A stretch of DNA of 64,000 bases from Anaerocolumna cellulosilytica (GTDB taxonomy: Bacteria; Bacillota; Clostridia; Lachnospirales; Lachnospiraceae), in contig NZ_AP023367.1 in assembly GCF_014218335.1 (NCBI RefSeq), positions 2,915,501 to 2,979,500 of the forward strand. Reading direction: 5' to 3'. The position numbers were made by a program, and so were the translations under genes. Of the stretch, positions 36,052 to 45,847 are shown piece by piece. Within the stretch, counting starts at the first letter, position 1. Every line of letters starts with the position of its first letter. The notes below the pieces were generated by a model. It saw only the letters and a list, made by a program, of their open reading frames with translations. It had not been told where the DNA came from and did no database searches.

Positions 36052-37203
36052 TTATTTATTAACTAAGTTACTGCTTATTTCCTCAACCTGCAACAGTGCT
36101 TTGAAAACCATATCTTCGTTTGGAATACTAAGTACTTTATCAGCTATACGCTTACAATAACCACATAGAGTACATGACGTATCTCTGCAGTTAGCTCCTT
36201 TAAAATGTTCAATAAATCCACTCAATTTACTGTTGTCAATTGATACATTAAGATGCAAAAATGCTTTTACCATTTTCCTCATATTCTTTATCTCTTCATT
36301 TAATTTTGATGAGTCCACTATGCTGCCATTATGTATTTTATTATGAGTCTGCACAATATTTAATATATCTGCCAGATTACCTTCATATTTTCTCTCGCAA
36401 TAGCTCTTGATAACCTTAAGTAACCATTTTGTTGACTTTCCCCTGTCTGTGAGTTTAAATTTATCAATACCTATCGCTTCATAGACCGATAAATCTTCCG
36501 GACGTATCCAGCCGGACTTAATAATTTCCACAGGTTCTCTGAATTTTTTCGACACACATTTTAATATACAATAATCCGAAAATACCTTATTTGACTGCTC
36601 GTCCGATTGCGATCCATGGCTCATAACATTATCATGATAAAATTGATAGGGACAAAAGTGCAGACAAGTTTGATTAGCTAAAACCTGAATATCACATTTA
36701 ACGTTTTTTTGTATATTCTCAAGTAGCTTTAAATCTCTGTTAATGTTTTCTCTGACTGTGATCTCATCCACTCCCAAATCATCATACATTTTTGCCCTTT
36801 CAACACTTTCTACCATTGAAAAAGATGACAAACTTATTTTGAGATTCGGATATTTACTTTTACATATATCAATCATATAAGGATTTGCAATTGTAACCAT
36901 ATCAACACCGATAGATTCAAGCCATGCAAAACAATCAACAATTTCTTTGTACCTTGAGTTAGTAAACTCTTTATTTCCCATACATGAACTATTTAACAAA
37001 TAGTTAAATTTTATTTTGTTTTCATATGCTTTAGAAACCGCTTTTTCAATATCTGCTTTTGTAATTGGGGGCATACCAAATGTACTTCTTCCACTTCCAG
37101 TGACTTCACTACTTTGAGACCCAAATACATGTGTAACCGCACTATAGTCTTTTAATTCATCTAATAATCCTAAATCACCATTATAGGATATAGAAAATTT
37201 CAT
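36052..37203 (-). CDS. U32-peptidase-family Fe-S protein
   Basis: Protein of 383 residues of the U32 family (YhbU, UbiU/V, RlhA type). These are mostly O2-independent hydroxylases or RNA-modifying enzymes with a [4Fe-4S] cluster rather than peptidases. The barrel start and the segment LANQTCLHFCPYQFYHD, with cysteines followed by DYCILKCVSKKF, fit the cluster site; KSGWIRPEDLSVYEAIG is a hallmark. A C-terminal cysteine group (CRDTSCTLCGYCKR) may bind a second cluster. Its place between the carrier and epimerase genes suggests oxygen-independent tailoring. It has a GGGAG site. Confidence 0.85.
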   Translation of the reverse strand: MKFSISYNGDLGLLDELKDYSAVTHVFGSQSSEVTGSGRSTFGMPPITKADIEKAVSKAYENKIKFNYLLNSSCMGNKEFTNSRYKEIVDCFAWLESIGVDMVTIANPYMIDICKSKYPNLKISLSSFSMVESVERAKMYDDLGVDEITVRENINRDLKLLENIQKNVKCDIQVLANQTCLHFCPYQFYHDNVMSHGSQSDEQSNKVFSDYCILKCVSKKFREPVEIIKSGWIRPEDLSVYEAIGIDKFKLTDRGKSTKWLLKVIKSYCERKYEGNLADILNIVQTHNKIHNGSIVDSSKLNEEIKNMRKMVKAFLHLNVSIDNSKLSGFIEHFKGANCRDTSCTLCGYCKRIADKVLSIPNEDMVFKALLQVEEISSNLVNK

Positions 37204-37277
37204 ATAATTTCACTCCCTTCAGTATACCTAAAGCACAGTATCTTACGCATTTATCTTTTAACAATTATTACTGCTTG

Positions 37278-38180
37278 TTATTCAATGTTATTGAACTTAT
37301 TAAAAAGATATCTTAACCCCTTGTCATATGATTCAAAAAGAAATTTATAATTCAATGTACTTTTCAAATAACGATTTGACATCCTTAAAGATAATGCTTT
37401 TAAACCATGGATACTAGTCCTTATCCGTTCATCTACTGAGTCCAAAGGAACCCATTTGGGTAACGGTATGTTTGTTAGTTGGCATATTTCTTCATAATAT
37501 AGTTGCTGCTTTATAGGCAAATCATCCACAATATTATATATTTCACCAACTTTTAATTTACCCGGAGCAAGCACTAATATCTTGATAACATCATCACAAA
37601 AAACCTTTGATATGTAATTAGAACCATTACCCAAAATTTTAAGCCTGCTATTTACTGTTTTAAATGGGTTATACTCATCTGTCCCATATACCTCTCCAAT
37701 TCTAAGTATTACAGATGGAAACATACTATCTCGAAATCGTTTAAGCAGTAATTTTTCTGCTTTCATTGTTATTTTACCAAATGGATGTTCTGGCTCTACA
37801 CAATATGTCTCCTCTAAAAGTGTGTCACCACAATCTCCATACACCGCACCATTACTAGCCATGATAAACGCCTCCAGATTTGATGCCTTTATTGAATCAA
37901 TTAATGCCTCCGTTCCATTCACATATAGCCTCTCCATTTTATCTACAGAAGAATGTAAACCTGCCATATGGTACACAATTTTTACATCTTTTCCTATTCC
38001 TTTCAATGTCTCTGGTATTAAAAGGTCCCCTATGAATACTTCCATTCCTTTCTCTTTAAGAATTTCAGCTTTTTGGTACTCACTTCGAAGAGTCAACCCT
38101 CTGACTTTTTTCCCTTCGTTTAATAGTTGAGTTACTAATCGGCTTCCCAAATAGCCGGTGCACCCTGTAACTAATATCAC
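37278..38180 (-). CDS. NAD-dependent epimerase/dehydratase-like protein with altered active site
   Basis: Extended short-chain dehydrogenase of 300 residues. The N-terminal NAD(P) site VTGCTGYLGSR is intact, and the strand-helix pattern with ASNGAVYGD is typical. The catalytic pair YxxxK, expected after PEHP, reads FGKIT: F134 replaces Tyr and T138 replaces Lys. So it is either a non-redox homologue or uses other residues. It starts with GTG, GGAGG seven bases upstream, and overlaps no neighbour. It sits between the ligase and the U32 gene in the same operon. Confidence 0.83.
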   Translation of the reverse strand: MILVTGCTGYLGSRLVTQLLNEGKKVRGLTLRSEYQKAEILKEKGMEVFIGDLLIPETLKGIGKDVKIVYHMAGLHSSVDKMERLYVNGTEALIDSIKASNLEAFIMASNGAVYGDCGDTLLEETYCVEPEHPFGKITMKAEKLLLKRFRDSMFPSVILRIGEVYGTDEYNPFKTVNSRLKILGNGSNYISKVFCDDVIKILVLAPGKLKVGEIYNIVDDLPIKQQLYYEEICQLTNIPLPKWVPLDSVDERIRTSIHGLKALSLRMSNRYLKSTLNYKFLFESYDKGLRYLFNKFNNIE

Positions 38181-38200
38181 AATATTCCTCCAACCTAAAA

Positions 38201-39655
38201 TTATTTCCTTACTTTTTTCCCATATCTACTTGTGGGTATCTCTTTTACAAACTCAATATACCGTGGTATTTTAAAAGATTTTAGTTTTTCTTTACAAAAT
38301 TCATAAAGTTGGTTATCATCGATTTTATGTGCACTGTCTTTTAACAAGATATTTACCGCAACACGTTGTCCTAAATTAGTATCTGGAATCCCGTAAACTA
38401 GTGAATCCTCCACGAAAGGGTGTGCATTGATTACCTGTTCAACTTCCTCAGGATTTACTAAATGTCCACTTATATTAATAGTTTTGGATATCCTTCCTAT
38501 TATCTTCAGACAATTACTTTCATCCAATGCTCCCAAATCCCCCGACTTAACCCAATTATCAACAAATACAGATTTCTCTAGTACTTTCTGCATGTAATAT
38601 CCTGATGAGATTTGGAATCCACTTACATAGATTTCCCCGGGTTCATTGATATTTGCCAACTCCATTTTATCGTTTAGTATTTTTATTTTCACACCGGGTA
38701 ATGCTGTTCCTACCGTATTCCGATTTTTCTCTATATTCGAAAGACTATTAAATGTTATTGCCCCCCCTTCGGAAGAACAGTAAATAGAACGAATTGATAT
38801 ACCTGTATTCTCGTAAAAAGCATCAAAAATTGCTGGCTCTAAAAATGCTGAACTGGATATACACAGTCTCACATTATTCCACACATCTTTATATGAATTT
38901 GGGGATGTACTCAATAAGTCATATATATATGGGACTGCAAAAAAAATCGTTACCTTTTTTTCTTTTATAACTTTTAATATATTACCTCTCAATGCTGACA
39001 TAGATATTACTAATTTGGATCCTGTTGCAAGTGAGGGCAGTACTGCAGTTGCAATTGTTGCCGGAAGCATTGGTGACAGCGGTGTAAAAAATACATCGGT
39101 ATTATTCAGATTAATTACCTCCGCCAGTGAAAGTACACTTGCTGCCATCGCCATGTGAGAGAAAACAACACATTTGGGCAATCCCGTAGTTCCAGAAGTG
39201 TAAAAAAACAATGCTGAATCTCTTAATGTATTGTCTTCATCCTTAGCAATAAAATAATAGTTAACGGACAGATTAATTTTTGACATTTGTCTCGTTAATA
39301 AATTATTTTCCAATTCTAAACTTAAATCTAATGTTGATACTATATAATTACAACGGCTCGCATTAACTGCATTTTCCAATTCTTTTGAGTTAAGATTACC
39401 TTCTAAAGGTATCGGTATACAATTATTCTCCCAAAGAGCAAGCCAAATGGTTATAAAAACAACTGGATCATGAATCAAAAGTAACACTTTAGGGTTCCTT
39501 ACCTGGAATTTCAAACAAAATTCATCTGACCATTGTTTGATATTACTCTGAAGTTGATGATACGTAATACTTTGCTCTCCATATTCGATTGCAATTTTTT
39601 TTGAATTTTCATTAAATGATTTCTTGAATACCTGAGGTAAAGATTTATTATACAT
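38201..39655 (-). CDS. AMP-forming acyl/aminoacyl ligase 2
   Basis: ANL-superfamily enzyme of 484 residues that activates a carboxylate with ATP and loads it on a carrier. The phosphate loop is FFYTSGTTGLPK, the hinge region is KSGDLGALDESNCLKIIGR, and the catalytic lysine lies near the C-terminus in PTSRYGKK. Compared with NRPS adenylation domains it is stand-alone and lacks a carrier. It pairs with the radical SAM gene at 39692-41326 and mirrors the ligase at 44198-45655 (about the same length). GAGGGG lies upstream of the ATG. The substrate cannot be read by eye. Confidence 0.9.
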   Translation of the reverse strand: MYNKSLPQVFKKSFNENSKKIAIEYGEQSITYHQLQSNIKQWSDEFCLKFQVRNPKVLLLIHDPVVFITIWLALWENNCIPIPLEGNLNSKELENAVNASRCNYIVSTLDLSLELENNLLTRQMSKINLSVNYYFIAKDEDNTLRDSALFFYTSGTTGLPKCVVFSHMAMAASVLSLAEVINLNNTDVFFTPLSPMLPATIATAVLPSLATGSKLVISMSALRGNILKVIKEKKVTIFFAVPYIYDLLSTSPNSYKDVWNNVRLCISSSAFLEPAIFDAFYENTGISIRSIYCSSEGGAITFNSLSNIEKNRNTVGTALPGVKIKILNDKMELANINEPGEIYVSGFQISSGYYMQKVLEKSVFVDNWVKSGDLGALDESNCLKIIGRISKTINISGHLVNPEEVEQVINAHPFVEDSLVYGIPDTNLGQRVAVNILLKDSAHKIDDNQLYEFCKEKLKSFKIPRYIEFVKEIPTSRYGKKVRK

Positions 39656-39691
39656 ATTTTCCCCTCATCCTTTTCAAACTATATTATTTAA

Positions 39692-41326
39692 TTACGATAG
39701 AATCTGCACTTTTTTTCTTCTAAATTCCATATAGAATTTCATCCAAATCTTCTCAAGTTGCATGAAACCGCTGTCTAGAAGTTCTTCCCATCTATCTCCG
39801 AGTTCCGTGATTGATTGATCCGATTTATTAGTTTCAACACTCTCTATTAATTTTATAAATAAATCATACTGCTTTTTTCCCAACTCACTCTTAACCTGTT
39901 CATATAATTCTTTGTAGCGATTCATACTATCATCTATTAACTGAAGCATTTTGTCTTCATCTTTCCAGACATCATACAATAGAATCTCAAGTTTAATTTT
40001 TTCATTCGTATTTGCATATGACATACTTGATGTACTTGTACCTATTTTTCTTAGAATATGATTGATTCGCTCTATATTGCCGTTAGCATATGCATATTCA
40101 TAGAGATAACCCTTTTCTTCAGGTCCAATTAATAATCCATCCCGCACAACATCTGTAAATAATCTTGTATCTGGCCACAAATCCAAGGTCTGCCACCATG
40201 ACTGTGGATGATATGCCATGCCCACTTCCAACAGCATTGAAGCATTTTGTTTTAGCTCATCCAATGTTGTATATGGATGAAACATAATCAAAAATCCAAA
40301 TACATTAATATCACTCCTTTTAAATAGATTATATGCCATATAATTATCCTTAGACGTGGCTCTTTTATTAAATAACTCCAACGTTTCTGTTTTACTACTT
40401 TCATATCCTATACTGACCTCATATAAGCCTACACTCTTTAAATCCAGAATTAATTCCCAATCCTTCTCACTCCATGATTCCGCCCTTGTGAAACAAGTAA
40501 AAGGAATTTTAATGTTTTCAGCCTTCAGTAAACGAACAAGCTCCTTTAGTCTTAACTTTTCTTCAGGATCCGGGTCTTCAATTGAACTGTCTACAATCAT
40601 ATAAAATATCCGTTTATCAGAAAAAGACCTTATTAAATGCTTTATTTCATCAACAATATTTTGGGGACTCCTTCCCCTCCACCCCTCTACTTTCTTTCCT
40701 TTATAATACCGATTAGCTACGCAAAATGCACAACTTCCCATACAGCCTCTAGATGTTGATATACCCGGGAATACATAATTTGATTTTTGGGATTTTTCAA
40801 ATATACCATCAAGTGCCGGAAACGGCAGTTGATCCAAATCCTTAATTAACTTCCTGTTGGAATTTCGTATGATTTTATCATTCACTCTGTATGAAATACC
40901 CTCACAGTTTTCAAGACCTTCATCATTTTCAATTAAATCACAAAGTTCTAATAGTGTCTCTTCTCCTTCACCATTTATAACTATGTCTATACTTTTTTCT
41001 CTTTTTAACAAAGCACCAGTATGTAGAGTAGCAGTATGACCACCTAAAAATATCTTAATTTGTTTGTTAACGATTTTTAGTTTTCTAGTCAATTCGAATA
41101 TTGAGTCCTCATTTTCACGGTAAAAACTAATACCGACCAAATCCGGCTGAACACTTACTATTTTATCCAGGATAGTATCTGTATTATCTTCCTCAAATAT
41201 ATAATTCCACACCTGATAGCCAGCTTCCCTTAAAACAGATGTTAAATAATCAAGCCCCAATGTAAATTTATAAATTGTAATACTTTTACGGATTTCAAGA
41301 AGTACTATCTTTACATTTTTACTCAT
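39692..41326 (-). CDS. Cobalamin-binding radical SAM enzyme, duplicate B
   Basis: Protein of about 544 residues, paralogous end to end to that at 42546-44171. The N-terminal B12-binding domain includes IKIFLGGHTATLHTGALL. The radical SAM cysteines are C195, C199 and C202 (STSRGCMGSCAFC), followed by VEGWRGRSPQNIVDEI shared with the paralogue. The C-terminal 150 residues are helical and charged, a region specific to this pair. The earlier TTG (41347) has a nearby GAGG, but the ATG at 41326 aligns with the paralogue's start. A class B methylase or a rearrangement enzyme is likely; substrate unknown. Confidence 0.88.
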   Translation of the reverse strand: MSKNVKIVLLEIRKSITIYKFTLGLDYLTSVLREAGYQVWNYIFEEDNTDTILDKIVSVQPDLVGISFYRENEDSIFELTRKLKIVNKQIKIFLGGHTATLHTGALLKREKSIDIVINGEGEETLLELCDLIENDEGLENCEGISYRVNDKIIRNSNRKLIKDLDQLPFPALDGIFEKSQKSNYVFPGISTSRGCMGSCAFCVANRYYKGKKVEGWRGRSPQNIVDEIKHLIRSFSDKRIFYMIVDSSIEDPDPEEKLRLKELVRLLKAENIKIPFTCFTRAESWSEKDWELILDLKSVGLYEVSIGYESSKTETLELFNKRATSKDNYMAYNLFKRSDINVFGFLIMFHPYTTLDELKQNASMLLEVGMAYHPQSWWQTLDLWPDTRLFTDVVRDGLLIGPEEKGYLYEYAYANGNIERINHILRKIGTSTSSMSYANTNEKIKLEILLYDVWKDEDKMLQLIDDSMNRYKELYEQVKSELGKKQYDLFIKLIESVETNKSDQSITELGDRWEELLDSGFMQLEKIWMKFYMEFRRKKVQILS

Positions 41327-41351
41327 ATGCCTTCTCGTATAGTCCAATTAT

Positions 41352-41363
41352 CCTCTTAAGAGG
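41352..41363. promoter_or_regulatory. Perfect 12-base palindrome before radical SAM gene B
   Basis: CCTCTTAAGAGG lies 26 bases before the start of the radical SAM gene. A purine-rich GGAGGAAGGAG sequence with no start codon behind it lies just upstream. It may be an operator or processing site. Function not shown. Confidence 0.3.
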
Positions 41364-41483
41364 GTGTTTGGATTATTCTCCTTCCTCCCAACTTTTTTTT
41401 AAAAAATAAAATAAATATATTGCTAAGTAGTCAGCTTATCATGTCTTTAATCGGAATCGATACCAGGCATGAACAGATAATTA

Positions 41484-42494
41484 TTAGTGCGTTGCCTTTT
41501 TCATCAGTACACTAAAGATAGATTTCATTTCTACTTCTTCAAAAATACTTTGTTTCATTTCAACAATTGTAAAATGTCTACTAATAAAATTATTCAATTC
41601 ATTTTCCGAATAGTAATAGGACAAAACATCCTCTGTAAGATGAAAATTATCATTAGTAGCATATTTTAAAAAGAGTAACCCTTCCTCTTTGAGCAAAGAT
41701 TTTACCTTTTCGGCATATCTTTCGTAATGAGGCTTTCCAAGTGCATGTAAACACCCTCTATCAAAAATATAATCAAATTTTTTATTTAATCCTGTATTCA
41801 GAATATCATCCTGTAGAAAATGCACATTGGTATTTCTTTTTGCAGTTTCTTCAAATGCGGCGTATACTAAATCTGTAGCAGTCACATCAAAACCCAGCTC
41901 GAACAATTTCACTGCTTGTGTACCTGATCCAGTTCCCAAATCTAGAAAAGATCCACTACTTAAATTATTTTTCTGTAGATAGGCCAACAAATCCATGTCT
42001 AAAGTATCAATTGTCCAAGGCATATTTCGAGAATCTTCAAGCAAATAACCGATTTCATAACCAACATCCTTTAAATCAATGGTATGTATTTTTATCTCTA
42101 ATTTTCTGCATAGAATAGTAACTCTTTTTATTTCTTGCAATGGTACACGGTTGGTATAACCACTGATAATAAATATAACCTTTATCTTGTTTTTCTCATT
42201 CTTGGTTATATTTTCCATATCTTTTATAATATTAGTTGATCCGGTTAGAAAAACAACTATTTGAGGTTGCTCGCCATCAGGCACTTTTTGAAAGAAATCG
42301 GCTGCTGATTCATTGACTAATTTATAATCTATCAAATCTTTCTCATCAATTGCTTCTTTCCATCCACCAACTATATCTATGTCTTTTCCATTTATATCAA
42401 ATAGTTTTTTTATTCCCTTATAATTATTACTGTTCCAACCACCAATCGCCACCTTGTCACCATTCTTAATCTCTATAAAAGCTTTAGCTGACAT
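41484..42494 (-). CDS. Class I SAM-dependent methyltransferase with extra N-terminal domain
   Basis: Protein of about 336 residues. The C-terminal half (about 170-336) is a class I methyltransferase, with SAM-binding SGSFLDLGTGSGTQAVKLF, then DVTATDLVYAAFEET and FDYIFDRGCLHALGK. The N-terminal 160 residues form an alpha/beta domain with a phosphate-binding-like segment VVFLTGSTNIIKDMENI, of unrecognised family. The ATG at 42494 gives the run MSAKAFIEIKNG; GAGGAGG lies farther upstream and is separated from it by an out-of-frame ATG followed at once by TAA. It sits between the two radical SAM paralogues and may methylate their product. Confidence 0.82.
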   Translation of the reverse strand: MSAKAFIEIKNGDKVAIGGWNSNNYKGIKKLFDINGKDIDIVGGWKEAIDEKDLIDYKLVNESAADFFQKVPDGEQPQIVVFLTGSTNIIKDMENITKNEKNKIKVIFIISGYTNRVPLQEIKRVTILCRKLEIKIHTIDLKDVGYEIGYLLEDSRNMPWTIDTLDMDLLAYLQKNNLSSGSFLDLGTGSGTQAVKLFELGFDVTATDLVYAAFEETAKRNTNVHFLQDDILNTGLNKKFDYIFDRGCLHALGKPHYERYAEKVKSLLKEEGLLFLKYATNDNFHLTEDVLSYYYSENELNNFISRHFTIVEMKQSIFEEVEMKSIFSVLMKKATH

Positions 42495-42545
42495 TATATT
42501 ACATTCACCTCCTCTCCTACAATAACAGTGGATACAGTCGTACAC

Positions 42546-44171
42546 TTATAATATCTTAATCCCCTTTCTCATCAATTTTAGTCTTGAACTCATCCACTGC
42601 TGCTCCAACCTTACCTGATTATCGCTAAGCAGAGTATCCCACTCTTTTACTATGTTATCGCCGATATGGCTCAAAGTATCGTTTTCGGCAGCATCAATTA
42701 ACGTATTAAAGGTTTCATAAAGTCTTTTTCCTACTGCATCTGCCATTTCATGGTATCTAGTTTTATATTCACGCATCTCATCTGATATTTTTTCAAACTC
42801 CTCATACATGTCCTTCCATACTTCATATAATCTTAATTCATATGCTAATTTATCGCATGTGTTCTCAAATCGCCTTACACTATCAAGACCATTTATCTTA
42901 TTTATTAAAGCACTTAATTTTTCGATTCTGCCATCTTGGAACATATATGTATATTCGAAATCACTTTCATCCACACCTGTTATTAAACCATCCAGTGCAA
43001 TCCTTTGAAATATCTTAGTATCCGGAAAGACATAAAGTGAATGAAGCCAACTTAGTGGACGGTAAGCTACTCCAACTTTTACCAGAAAATCCGCGTTATG
43101 CCTCAAATCCTTAAATGTTACATAAGGATGAAACATGATTATTAAACCACATACGTCCACACCATTTTTAGAAAATACATCAAAAGCATTTAAATTATTT
43201 TCAACGGATGCACGTTTTCCAAATGAAATCAGAGAATTATCAGAACCACTTTCAAAACCCGGAGAAACGCTGAAAAGTCCGAGCTTTTTCATTCTCTTAA
43301 TTAATGCTGCATCTTTCGCATCCCATGACTCTGCTCTGGTCAAAAAGGAAAATGCAATTTTAATACCACTTTTCTCGATTAAATCCATCAACTCAATGAT
43401 ACGTTTTTTCCCCCTTGGATCTGGGTCTTCAAAACTACTGTCGACAAATTCCACTACAACCCGTTTATCAGGAAATGATTGTTGTAATTTAATCAGTTCT
43501 TCCAATATATTTTTTGGTGTTCGCCCCCTCCATCTGGAGTATTTTACCGCTTTACTTACCCGATGAGATACACAAAAATCACAATTTCCCAGACACCCTC
43601 TGGACGTTGAGACTGAAGTAAAGATATTTGGTGAATTACTGTTATTCAAAGTTCTAATAATATCTTCTGCTGGTAAAGGAAGAGAATCTAAATCATCAAT
43701 CTGATCCCTTGGAGAATTTCGTTTTATGTACCCATCTTTTCTATAATAAATACTTCTACAATCATCAAGTGACTTCCCAGCCTCTAGTCGTTGACATATA
43801 TCAATATATGTCAGCTCACTTTCTCCATATGTAATAATATCTATATTCTTTTGTTCTTTTAATATCTTGGCAGCATACAGTGTAGCAGTATGTCCACCCG
43901 AAATAACAACTATTTCAGGATTTTCCTTTTTTATCCTATCAGCAAGTTCATATACAACCTTTTTATTTTCAGGATATAGAGTCATTGCAACAATGTCAGC
44001 ATTAAATGACATAACCGCTTTATAAACTTCTTCAACAGTCTGTCCTTCAAACACATTAACAAATACATTATGCCCGGCCTTTCTTAATGATGCTGCAATA
44101 TACTGGATTCCCAAATTAATTCTCTGAAATAATGAACTATACGATCTCCACTCAAATATTACAATATTCAT
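42546..44171 (-). CDS. Cobalamin-binding radical SAM enzyme, duplicate A
   Basis: Protein of 541 residues and paralogue of 39692-41326. The N-terminal cobalamin domain has VVISGGHTATLYAAKIL. The radical SAM cluster cysteines are C193, C197 and C200 (STSRGCLGNCDFC), followed by SRWRGRTPKNILEELI as in the duplicate. The C-terminal 150 residues are charged helical sequence. Gene order is ligase 1 - this enzyme - methyltransferase - duplicate B - ligase 2, so the ligase/radical SAM unit is present twice. Its substrate may be a carrier-bound residue activated by ligase 1. Confidence 0.88.
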   Translation of the reverse strand: MNIVIFEWRSYSSLFQRINLGIQYIAASLRKAGHNVFVNVFEGQTVEEVYKAVMSFNADIVAMTLYPENKKVVYELADRIKKENPEIVVISGGHTATLYAAKILKEQKNIDIITYGESELTYIDICQRLEAGKSLDDCRSIYYRKDGYIKRNSPRDQIDDLDSLPLPAEDIIRTLNNSNSPNIFTSVSTSRGCLGNCDFCVSHRVSKAVKYSRWRGRTPKNILEELIKLQQSFPDKRVVVEFVDSSFEDPDPRGKKRIIELMDLIEKSGIKIAFSFLTRAESWDAKDAALIKRMKKLGLFSVSPGFESGSDNSLISFGKRASVENNLNAFDVFSKNGVDVCGLIIMFHPYVTFKDLRHNADFLVKVGVAYRPLSWLHSLYVFPDTKIFQRIALDGLITGVDESDFEYTYMFQDGRIEKLSALINKINGLDSVRRFENTCDKLAYELRLYEVWKDMYEEFEKISDEMREYKTRYHEMADAVGKRLYETFNTLIDAAENDTLSHIGDNIVKEWDTLLSDNQVRLEQQWMSSRLKLMRKGIKIL

Positions 44172-44197
44172 GATTCCCCTCTTTTCACACCATTTCG

Positions 44198-45655
44198 TTA
44201 ATTTACCCTGCGTATTTTTCCATAACGACTTTTGGGAAGACTCTCGACAATTTCGATTTTGCTTGGTATCTTATGTGGAAGAAGCATTGTTTTACAATAT
44301 TTAACGATATCGTCAATTTTAACTTCTGCCCCTGGCTTTAAGACTATCTTAGCCAAGATACGCTCTCCATAAATTTCATCTTTTTCTCCCAACATTACAG
44401 CTTCATATACTCCAGGATAAGATGTTAGTACAGTCTCCACCTCCTGAGGATTAACAAGGTGCCCGGCAATATTAACTGTGTTAGATAGACGACCTGTTAT
44501 ATAAAGGTATCCATCCTCGTCTAAATAACCTAAGTCACCGGTATGAATCCATCCATCTTTATAAACTTTTTCTTCTAACTCAGGACGGCAAAAATACCCT
44601 TTTGATTTATGGGTGCCCGAGACAAGGATTTCTCCTTCTTGCAAGTTATCTGTATTATTTCCTTCTTTATCAACTATACGTATTGAAACTCCTTTAAGTG
44701 GAATACCTACTGATTCACTTAACTTGTTTAAATCATCATAGGGATTAAAGGTGCAGTAAAATGCTTCAGAAGAACAAAATATCGACCTTATTGGAATATT
44801 AGTGAGTTCATAAAAATTACTAAACGTTTTCTTATCCAAGTATGCAGAAGTTGAAACACACAATCTTAAGTGTTCTAGTTTAGTATTTCTCACCTGCATA
44901 GCCTCAACCAACAATTTATAAAAATACGGAACACAAAATAATACTGTGGTTTTGGTCTCATTTAAGGCTTTTATCGTACGACTTGGTAGTGGTTCATTTA
45001 ATAATACAAGTGTTGAACCAGCTGATAGTGCTGGTAAGATAGCAGTAAAAATAACGGACGGAAGAGATGGTGACATTGGTGTCAATAATACATCCTTTTC
45101 AGTCAAATGAAACGCCTCAATCAACGACTCTAGAATTGCAACTGTTGCATCATTATCATACATAACACACTTAGGAGCACCTGAAGTACCCGAAGTGTAT
45201 GCGTAAAAAGCACTGTTTGGGATTGAATCTATTATTTCTTCTGAAACGATTGCTGCAATAATCCAATCTGGATGCAACTCATATTTATGCATGTTTGCTT
45301 CACTTAAAAGCTCAGCATGCTTTTTGTTCTCACTACATAGCCAATGCGGTTTTCCTGCCTCCAAAGCCCGTTCTAATTCAGCGTTATTGGAAGATGGTTC
45401 TAAAGGAATTGGAACTGCACCGATTTTCCAAAGTGATAACCAAAGTGCAATAAAATCATATTTATGATCCGTACTAATTATAAACCGCTCTCCTTTTTTT
45501 ACACCAATTGATAAGAGAAAATCAGTCCATTTGTTTATTCTACTATTTAAATCTTTATAAGTTATTTTCTCACTTGAAATTACAATTGCAGTTTTGTCAG
45601 GAAATTTTTTAATCTTTTCTTCAAATAAATTATACACATTATTAAAAGTATCCAT
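44198..45655 (-). CDS. AMP-forming acyl/aminoacyl ligase 1
   Basis: ANL-superfamily enzyme of 485 residues. It has the phosphate loop YAYTSGTSGAPK, the hinge region HTGDLGYLDEDGYLYITGR and the catalytic lysine in PKSRYGKIRR at the end. It is homologous in layout to ligase 2 and likely activates a related acid for carrier loading. GAGGAGG lies before the ATG. It is the first gene after a 547-base gap, so it may start its own transcript; a palindromic site lies 193 bases upstream. Confidence 0.9.
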   Translation of the reverse strand: MDTFNNVYNLFEEKIKKFPDKTAIVISSEKITYKDLNSRINKWTDFLLSIGVKKGERFIISTDHKYDFIALWLSLWKIGAVPIPLEPSSNNAELERALEAGKPHWLCSENKKHAELLSEANMHKYELHPDWIIAAIVSEEIIDSIPNSAFYAYTSGTSGAPKCVMYDNDATVAILESLIEAFHLTEKDVLLTPMSPSLPSVIFTAILPALSAGSTLVLLNEPLPSRTIKALNETKTTVLFCVPYFYKLLVEAMQVRNTKLEHLRLCVSTSAYLDKKTFSNFYELTNIPIRSIFCSSEAFYCTFNPYDDLNKLSESVGIPLKGVSIRIVDKEGNNTDNLQEGEILVSGTHKSKGYFCRPELEEKVYKDGWIHTGDLGYLDEDGYLYITGRLSNTVNIAGHLVNPQEVETVLTSYPGVYEAVMLGEKDEIYGERILAKIVLKPGAEVKIDDIVKYCKTMLLPHKIPSKIEIVESLPKSRYGKIRRVN

Positions 45656-45847
45656 TTGTTAATCCTCCTCATATGATTAAGTATATTAGTAAAATCAATA
45701 TTTTTACCCTATTTAAGCTTTAAATCTTAGGGAACAAACACCATTTGGTTATCTCTCTGAATACGATAGTAAATGGGTACACGAAAAAAACGTCTTTATT
45801 GACTTATATATCTTGTGTTTAACCTCCCCCTCTTAGATATTTAATCT

